Positions 5,903-12,058 of a stretch of DNA of 12,058 nucleotides are shown here, in pieces. Source of the DNA: Temnopleurus reevesii (lineage: Eukaryota; Echinodermata; Echinoidea; Temnopleuroida; Temnopleuridae); NCBI GenBank assembly GCA_036244855.1, contig BQKZ01014350.1:1-12058 (forward strand), read 5' to 3'. The notes under the pieces are model-generated. The model did no database searches, was not told the origin of the DNA, and saw only the letters and a program-made list of their open reading frames with translations. A program made the translations under genes and the position numbers. Every line of letters starts with the position of its first letter. Position 1 is the stretch's first letter.

Positions 5903-6982
5903 GTTAATAATCAGTGCTGTTAAACTTTCGGAATATTGATGAGGTATATTATTATGTAATACGATTGTTAATATCTTGGATTATGAACTTGATGGAAATC
6001 ATTTATTTTAAGTATGATCATGAGATAGTCCTGTACTGTTAAGTGTTCATCATTCTATTTAATTTTCATTAATTTCTTTGCAAGGCAAGTTTAGTTTTTA
6101 TCAAACTAAAATTATGCTCAACTAATTTATGTTCCTTTATCCAAAATATGCTGTATTAAGGTTTTTTTTTTAGCCCAAAATCAAAGTTTTTATGATGCCA
6201 TTGATTATATAGATATTTTAATTGAAGATCAGTTTTGGACCATTATTTTGTTATGATTGTGCCCTTTTGAGCTTGGATAATGATCATAGACAAATTTTGA
6301 AAACAAAGGAACAGCAACAATTTTTTAGAACAAAATCATGTTTCTTTATTAGACCTAGCACATCTTATCATTTTTTTTTGTAATTTTTTTTAGAGTTTCA
6401 CTTGTCAATGTGCACAACTTATATCAATTTTCCGCGGCTTATTTCTTTTTTTATTCATCTGTTGTAAGTTAATTTGTGAATGTGTTTTTATGTGATCCTC
6501 GAAATTATCACTATCGATTCTCTTGTCTCTCTCATTCAATATTGTTCACAAATTTACAATCAATCATGAAATTCAATTCTGTACAATACCTTACAGAAGC
6601 GTTGACAACACAATCATATGACGATAATTGATATGTGTTTTTTTTTGTAGAATTATCATCCCTCTTTTACCTTTTGATTTTTAAAGACGGTCGTTGTTCG
6701 TTTTCTGGTTTCTGTAATACTTTTACTTTTTGTGGGAATGGGTTATCAGCCCATAGCCCAACCGCCAACCTGTATGGCCAGGGATCTATAATTTGTACCT
6801 TTCTGACTCCAGATGGTATAGGATGAGATTTTAAAATCCTAAAAATGTTCTCCAGTAACAAAATTTCCTTGCTATTTCAAGGTTTTTTGGTGGGAACTCT
6901 GATAGGTGCTTGGGTTTTGAGAATCTGCAGTTGATGGCTGAGGATATGTCTTTATAACGAGCTCGGGGGAGAGAGAAGATGA
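5903..6982 (+). other. Probable 3' UTR and downstream DNA, no gene seen
   Basis: It is AT-rich with several poly-T runs. I found no AATAAA between the stop codon and about 7266, so the end of the mRNA cannot be placed. The part at about 6660-6840 is less AT-rich and carries short overlapping open frames on both strands, with no recognisable domain. Confidence 0.6.
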
Positions 6983-7147
6983 TACAGTGGAAACTCAGTA
7001 TAAAGAGATGCGATATAGCGAAATAACTGCTATAAAGAGGTAAAACGTCTGGTCCCAGCTCTTTTTAACTCTGCTATAAAGAGATTCCTGCTATAATAAG
7101 GTATTTTTATGGTCCCAAGCACCTCGTTATGCTGAGTTTCCACTGTA
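6983..7147 (+). mobile_element. Pogo/Tigger-like TA-flanked MITE
   Basis: CAGTGGAAACTCAGTATAA at 6985 is mirrored by GCTGAGTTTCCACTG ending at 7145, and TA stands on both sides (6983-6984 and 7146-7147). A TA duplication with a CAGTGG termini pattern fits the Tc1/mariner superfamily, pogo branch. At 161 bp inside the duplication it is non-autonomous. The internal CTATAAAGAG motif repeats, itself partly inverted. Confidence 0.65.
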
Positions 7148-7209
7148 GTATAGAAAAGAGACATAGTAACACAATGTAGGGTAGTACATATGATACATTT
7201 ACCCATATA

Positions 7210-7393
7210 GGGATGTTGCAAGAAACCTGCAATCAATTGCAAGTTGCAGTTGATTAATACGCACAAATAAAAATCATCGTTTCGTGCACACTTGTTAACA
7301 GTGCAGACCAGGCACAAATGAAAATGTGTGTATGAGTTTGCAACTGATTAGGAGTTGATTTGCAATTGATCACAACTTTTGAGCAACATCTTC
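7210..7393 (+). mobile_element. Harbinger-like MITE, copy 2
   Basis: Same family as 3551-3715. It starts GGGATGTTGCAAG, carries GCAATCAATTGCAAGTTGCA and AAAATCATCGTTTC, and ends TTTTGAGCAACATCTTC. It is more diverged, and target duplications are not clear. An AATAAA at 7266-7271 lies inside it. Confidence 0.55.
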
Positions 7394-7652
7394 TAAGATA
7401 ATTCTGGGACCACAAGTAATGAGATTAATGTTAGTGTGTATATATCATTATCATTCATGTATCAGGGATTTGTTATTGATTTTCAATTTCGAATGAGGCA
7501 CCTAATTATTTTTCAAAAATACAAAACGAATAGATTCATGAGATTATAGTAATGAATTGTCTTACATTCTACATCATGGAAATATTGTAAAAACAGACAT
7601 TTTGAAGAGAAATGATCAATGGTAGATAGCTGTAAGATTGTCAAATGAAATG
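7394..7652. other. AT-rich spacer, nothing recognised
   Basis: This is the interval between two MITEs. No coding segment, RNA gene or repeat was identified. Confidence 0.5.
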
Positions 7653-8194
7653 TTAAAGGGGAACTTCACCCAGACATTAATGCACTCTCAGTGGATGAAG
7701 AAAAATACTGTGAAAATTTGAGAAAAATCCGACAATCCATTCAAAAGTTATGAATTTTCAAAGTTTTGATTTAAACCCCTCATGGGCTCCTTAAATTGGC
7801 AACGTACATGCACAAAATGGCTGACAATATGGAGAACTCTCCATCCACTTTGTATACACAGAATTTCACATTTTCTCCTTTTTTCTAGAAAAAGTAGACA
7901 AAATTGTACTTTTCTCTTCAAGTATGATATGGACATTTTGATTCTGCATGAATTTTGGAATGAATTTCGTTGATTTATTGTCTACCTTTCTAGAAAAAGA
8001 AGAAAATGTGAAATTCTGTTTTGTGCCTGTACGTCGCCAATTTAAGGAGCCCGTGAGGGGTTTAAATCAAAACTTTAAAAATTCATAACTTTTGAATGGA
8101 TTGTTGGATTTTGCTCAAATTTTCACAGATTGATCATTGTATTTTTCTTCATCCACTGAGAATGCATCAATGTCTGGGTGAAGTTCCCCTTTAA
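7653..8194 (+). mobile_element. TTAA-flanked MITE, copy 2, long-armed foldback
   Basis: TTAAAGGGGAACTTCACCCA opens the element and TGGGTGAAGTTCCCCTTTAA closes it, exact inverted ends with TTAA duplications. The inverted arms extend about 170 bp each. TGGATGAAGAAAAATA pairs with the TATTTTTCTTCATCCA near 8141, and TTTAAACCCCTCATGGGCTC pairs with GAGCCCGTGAGGGGTTTAAA near 8047. Same family as 4430-5017. Short open frames across it are by-products of the repeat. Confidence 0.8.
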
Positions 8195-8474
8195 TGTCAA
8201 TTCAGTTTTAGTTCTAAAGTAGGAAGTTGTATCACCTGAAAGTATGTAGATGAATTCATAGATATACATATTTATTGAATAAGAATTCTATTTCTGAAAT
8301 TGATATAGTAATTAGTATTGAAATGAGATACTTGTATTTATAGTACCACAATTTAGTTTTGTATGTCAATGTACATGGTAATATGGAATACTGGTATTAG
8401 AGTAATGATCAAATGATAAGTGTTTGTACTCTGAAGTTATGGCATAAATCCTTTGATTTGATCTATTTTATTTT
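8195..8474. other. AT-rich spacer, nothing recognised
   Basis: No open frame, RNA gene or recognisable repeat was seen between the TTAA element and the next palindrome. Confidence 0.5.
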
Positions 8475-8608
8475 AAGCCCCGGTCACATAGGGCCCTGGA
8501 AGCAACACGATTCAACACGCCTCTTTGTTCTGAGGCAGTTAACTGAGAGTTAACAAAGAGTTGTGTTGAATCGTGTTGCTTCCGGGCTTCTATGTGACCG
8601 GGGCCTTA
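8475..8608. mobile_element. Palindromic CCGGTCACATAG element, copy 1
   Basis: AAGCCCCGGTCACATAG...CTGGAAGCAACACGATTCAAC is mirrored by GTTGAATCGTGTTGCTTCC...CTATGTGACCGGGGCCTTA. Almost the whole 134 bp is a hairpin with a short loop at about 8530-8555. It is a MITE-like or foldback element. No protein. Confidence 0.75.
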
Positions 8609-8790
8609 CATTTCAGTGATTATCGGTTCATATTAAGTCTGTCTTCAGAATTTTGAGGTATGAAGTTTGTGATCATGTTGTAGCAGATAGTAGGTTTGCT
8701 TAGAAGCGTAGGGTTGTGTTCCAGCAGGTCACACATTTTCTTGAGCTCAAGACCCTTTTGTAATTCTAGTGTGAAGCAATATAAACCCAC
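8609..8790. other. Spacer, nothing recognised
   Basis: This is non-repetitive AT-rich sequence between two inverted-repeat elements. No coding evidence. Confidence 0.45.
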
Positions 8791-9175
8791 AAAAAAGTTC
8801 TACAATAGGCGGGTTTACTAATGCCCTGGTCACATAGAGGCCTGGAAGCAAGACGACTCAACACGACTCTTTGTGAATTCACAGTTGACTGCCTCAATAA
8901 AAATTTGTGTTGAATCGTGTTGCTTCTTGGGCCCTACGCTGTATGTGACCGGGGCTTAATATATTCAAATTTATGTGCATTACTTGCCAACAAACATAAT
9001 TACTTTGTATTCCTTGAACCAGTTGATAACAAAAAGACTACAATACTTGGGAACCAGTTTGCATGCATTACTTGTTGCTTTGTCAGGCAAGCTATAATGG
9101 TTGTCGAGAAGAACCTTTATGTTAGAGGTATGCATAAAATTTGCATCTATGAGTAAACCCGCCTATTCAACTTTT
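8791..9175. mobile_element. Inverted-repeat element hosting a nested palindrome
   Basis: AATAGGCGGGTTTACT (8804-8819) is the exact reverse complement of AGTAAACCCGCCTATT (9152-9167), and the homology continues outwards as AAAAAGTTC/CAACTTTTC. Between them lies the second CCGGTCACATAG palindrome (8820-8958), which abuts the left arm, plus about 190 bp of unique sequence. A 79-codon open frame at 8917-9156 crosses both parts and shows no domain. It is best read as one MITE-like element with another inserted into it. Confidence 0.55.
8820..8958. mobile_element. Palindromic CCGGTCACATAG element, copy 2
   Basis: GCCCTGGTCACATAGAGGCC and AAGCAAGACGACTCAACACG on the left mirror GTGTTGAATCGTGTTGCTTC and TATGTGACCGGGGCTTAA on the right. 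It matches the element at 8475 throughout, with a more diverged loop. Confidence 0.7.
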
Positions 9176-9461
9176 CTTAATTCTTAATCTTTGGATCATT
9201 GGAAATTTTATTTATTCTCATTTATATTCATACCCAATAGACCCCTTTCGTAATGTATTCAAATTTTATGCATTTTAATGCACAATGACAACTATTTGTT
9301 CATCTGCTATAAAATAATGATACATGTATTTAAATAGAAGGAATGTGGATAGCGCGCAGTGCTTGTCGCTTGTCGCTAAGCTACAATGTTTGTCCAACCT
9401 AGCAACATTAATATCTGCAAGGGGCATTCTGACTATTGTACTCTCATTATTATCTGACAGC
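9176..9461. other. AT-rich interval, nothing recognised
   Basis: A weak internal similarity (TTGTCGCTTGTCGCTAAG) occurs near 9363. Overlapping short open frames on both strands (9275-9592 and 9324-9554) run into the MITE and show no domain. Confidence 0.45.
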
Positions 9462-9627
9462 GGGAGAATCAACTGCGAATCAACTGCAACTCTGCAAATT
9501 GTAATGCGCATTTTCATTCGCGCGTGGTGTGCGCATGTAACAAGACACGCATGAAACAACGATTTTGATTGGCACGTTCCGATCAACTGCAACTTGCGAT
9601 CAATTGCAACCTTTGAGCAACACCCCC
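9462..9627 (-). mobile_element. Harbinger-like MITE, copy 3 (inverted)
   Basis: Read on the minus strand from 9627 it begins GGGGGTGTTGCTCAAAGGTT, then GCAATTGATCGCAAGTTGCA and CCAATCAAAATCGTTGTTTC, the same order as copy 1. The far end (about 9462-9490, AATCAACTGCGAATCAACTG) is less certain. Confidence 0.6.
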
Positions 9628-9710
9628 ATAGTTTGATTTTGGGCTGACGTGAATAAATTTGAGTACATTATGAAAGTGGTCTATTTGTAATGGTAATGTC
9701 ACACTTGAAT

Positions 9711-10419
9711 GCACAGCACCTCTGAATAGCGGGCGAAGTCAAAAGTGAAAAGTTGCAAATGGAATGGCTATCTCAGATAATGATTTGGGTTGCTTATCTT
9801 GTATTGTCAGTTAAACCCCAAGTATAGTTTTGGTAAAGATGAAGATATGTGAATTTTGGGGATGTTTATCATGACATGATCTTATACACATTTTGAGACC
9901 ATATCATATTTTTTTACGAACTGATTCTTTTGAAAATTTAAATTTGACCGTTAAATCATATTTAGCGCCCTCTCTTGGTTATAGCATTATTTTGCTTGTT
10001 ATCGGGCATATACAAAGATATTTCCGAGTTTTGACAATAGAATGATATAGAGATATACACAACAATTATATTCTGAAATTTTCATCCAATTCTGAGCATG
10101 GGAAGTTGTCCTTTATCAAGAAAGAAAATATTGAATTAGTGTCGAGAAGCACGACACTTAAAAAAATTGCACATTTTAAGTTATGGCTTTTCCCAAACTC
10201 ATTCATTTTTGGCACAATCTTTTGTGCAATATGTTAATGATACTATATTTCATTTCATATAGATTTGAAGATAAAATCTGGCGATAAAAATATTCACTTT
10301 TACCAAAACTTTACTTGGGCTTTAAGTATGTGAAAAAATATGAGTGCCACAGTGTGTGAGAAGAAATGATTCTGCAACCTTTCACTTTTGACCTTGCCCT
10401 ATATTTAGGCGCACTACAC
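9711..10419. mobile_element. Foldback element, about 0.7 kb
   Basis: The left arm contains GCACCTCTGAATAGCGGGCG then AAGTCAAAAGTGAAAAGTTGCA, and further in CCCAAGTATAGTTTTGGTAAAG (9818-9838). The right arm has the complements TTTTACCAAAACTTTACTTGGG (10297-10319) and TGCAACCTTTCACTTTTGACCT followed by ATTTAGGCGC. Collinear complementary blocks over about 130 bp per arm show an inverted-repeat element. No transposase-like frame lies between them. Confidence 0.65.
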
Positions 10420-10535
10420 ACTCTACATGTATGATCACACAATCAAAACAAATGAGGTATCATTGTAAATGGTAATATATAAGCTTGACAGTGATGACAA
10501 ATGTTAATTGTGACCATGTAGTTTCTAGAAAAATA

Positions 10536-11026
10536 TTAAAGGGGAACAAACCTTTGAACTATTTTGCTCTCATTGAATGAGCAAAAATCAAATGAACAAA
10601 TTGTGAAAATTTTAGCAAAATCTGACAATCTGTTCAAAAGTTACAAATTATCAAACTCACACAGATATGACGATCCCTACCACTGATGGGGATCCGTTCT
10701 ATTGGCAAATTCAACGGAATCTGTGACGTCATGTCGGACAACTTCTCATTCACTCTGTGTACAAAATTTCACATTTTCTCTTTTTTTCGGAAAAGTTAAT
10801 AAAATGCCAATTTTATGTTGGGTTATAAGCATTTCTTTATCGATTCTGCATGTAATTTGAGAAGAATCATAAGGCAAACTTACTCTAAATTTTACATTAA
10901 TCTACTTTTTACAAATTCTATGTACAACAGTGAATGAGATTCCGTCTGTATTGCCGATCGTCTGTTCATCAGATTTTTCATCGTTCAAAGAGAACATGAC
11001 AATTCCAGAGGTTAGTTCCCCTTTAA
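10536..11026 (+). mobile_element. TTAA-flanked MITE, copy 3 (diverged)
   Basis: It starts TTAAAGGGGAACAAACCT and ends GGTTAGTTCCCCTTTAA with TTAA on both sides. It shares GTGAAAATTTTAGCAAAAT, CTGTTCAAAAGTTA and TTTCACATTTTCTC with the other two copies but differs in the outer 20-60 bp. A separate subfamily is likely. Confidence 0.7.
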
Positions 11027-11214
11027 TGCCTAAACTTCAATTGCAGAACTTTTTTCGGAGTGTAGAATCATATATCAATGTATTCATGTGCCTTGTGTAA
11101 GAGTATGACATGAAGATCATGTAGTAATAAAACACACACACACACAAAAGTGTTTTTACGATTTTATTTGCTCTCCTTATTGTGGATTATGTTTCCTTTT
11201 ATTTAATGAGGTCG
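11027..11214. other. Spacer with CA microsatellite
   Basis: A short (CA)n run lies at about 11131-11145 and an AATAAA just before it at 11126. No gene evidence. Confidence 0.5.
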
Positions 11215-11771
11215 TGCGAAGAAAAAACCTTATGCCGTCATGTTTGTCCGCCTGTCTGTCTGTCAACAATGTGATATCTTGCATCCCAATTGACCCAACA
11301 AGTTCATATTTGATACAGATATTTTTAGAACCTTCCTAGTATCTACCCCCTTTTTCATTTGGGATTTGTGATATGGGGTAGAGGTCAAAGGTCATTTAAA
11401 AAAATGGTCTAAAGGAAATTGTCTGTCAATGATTTTGTTTCTACTCTTTAGTCGATCTATGTCTTGCACTTTAGTTGGTCAAACAAGTTCATATTTGATA
11501 CAGATAATATTAGAACCTGCCTGATATCTACCACCATTTCATTTATGCTTCAGGATTTGGGGTAAATGTCAAAGGTCATTTAAAAACAGATTGGTCATAG
11601 CCATCTGTCTGTCAATGATTTGTAATCCACTGTTGAGTCGCTTTATATCTTGCATTTCAATTGACCAAACAAGTTCATATTTGATGCAGATATTTTTGGA
11701 ACCTTCCTGATCTTTACCCCTCATTCGTTTACAGTTTGTGATTTTTGGTTAAGGTCAAAGGTCATTTGAAT
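11215..11771 (+). repeat. Three-unit tandem repeat, about 185 bp, with DR1-like motifs
   Basis: Units share TGTCTGTCAATGATTT (units 2 and 3), CAAGTTCATATTTGATACAG (starting about 11299, 11484 and 11670) and GGTCAAAGGTCATTT. Spacing is about 185 bp. Each unit ends with a hexamer direct repeat. It is a perfect AGGTCA-A-AGGTCA at 11382-11394 and 11752-11764, and ATGTCA-A-AGGTCA at 11566-11578. Similar repeats are common in marine invertebrates, so this is probably a dispersed element with internal tandem structure. Confidence 0.75.
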
Positions 11772-12058
11772 TGGTAAAAAAATGTCTTGTGGCATTCGGA
11801 CGACCTCTTTGGACGCTGTCTATATTTTCTACAATTCTGATGGAAATTCTCAATGTTCGTTTTTGTGCGTATATGTATCAAGGACTTTGTCAAACATTCA
11901 GGATAGTAGCTAGAGAGATATGTGACAAAATTTGACCGAATTGTGGGATTTGTGAAACAAGCATGAAATTTGGCACACATGTTTAGTATACCCATATGAT
12001 GATTTTAAGAAGTGAGGGCATCTCTGTATCGGCCTGTATCGAAAATGGCGGCCATTTT
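11772..12058. other. Repeat-like right edge ending in a palindrome
   Basis: TGAAATTTGGCACACATG and the terminal AAAATGGCGGCCATTTT (12042-12058, a near-perfect palindrome cut by the window end) look like the continuation of the dispersed element to the left. No coding evidence. The minus-strand open frame at 11762-11995 has no domain. Confidence 0.45.

Noticed and set aside
6635..6861. Overlapping open frames on both strands at 6635-6861
   Set aside because: No recognisable protein family, no splice sites of note, and both strands open equally.
7030..7317. Minus-strand 95-codon open frame
   Set aside because: It spans parts of two different MITEs and is not a gene.
9275..9592. Minus-strand 105-codon open frame and its plus-strand partner
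   Set aside because: They run through a Harbinger-like MITE. A similar peptide (IGTCQSKSLFHA) appears at 3592 only because the MITE is repeated.
11215..11771. CRISPR array
   Set aside because: The repeats are about 185 bp, imperfect and without spacers, and the genome is eukaryotic.

Overview
The window is eukaryotic genomic DNA: AT-rich, with GT-AG introns, simple-sequence runs and many short non-autonomous transposons. It looks like a marine invertebrate deuterostome, and a sea urchin or another echinoderm is my best guess. That guess rests on repeat content and on the divergence of the protein from vertebrates, and no search was run. One base (2849) is N, so this is probably draft assembly.

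The only gene I can recognise is the 3' part of STK40 (SgK495, a Tribbles-related pseudokinase) on the + strand. It runs from an internal exon at 1-64 to a stop codon at 5722-5724. A complete C-terminal reading path is 1-64, then 1041-1185 or 3331-3475, then 1956-2075 or 4275-4394, then 5403-5724. The terminal exon carries a VPD motif of the kind that binds the ubiquitin ligase COP1.

The 3' end of this gene has been duplicated several times. (i) A collinear block of exon K1 (145 bp), exon K2 (120 bp) and the start of the terminal exon occurs twice, offset by about 2.3-2.6 kb. The two K1-K2 pairs differ at 23 of 265 bases and encode identical protein. (ii) The acceptor side and first half of K1 are also repeated as a 178/180-bp array at 683-1040. 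(iii) Eroded fragments of K2 lie at about 5054-5130 and 5225-5258. (iv) A decayed copy of the last coding 170 bp follows the stop codon at about 5750-5902. Intron phases allow either K1-K2 cassette but not both in series, so they behave like frame-enforced mutually exclusive exons. The first block may have its own short terminal exon (2833-2905) and AATAAA signal, which would give an isoform without the COP1 motif.

From about 5.9 kb to the end I find no convincing gene. The region is 3' UTR or intergenic DNA packed with inverted-repeat elements. There are three TTAA-flanked MITEs (one lies inside the gene), three copies of a Harbinger-like MITE (one inserted in the tRNA head of a SINE), a pogo-like TA-flanked element, two palindromic CCGGTCACATAG elements, a foldback element of about 0.7 kb, and a roughly 185-bp tandem repeat carrying DR1-like motifs at the right end.
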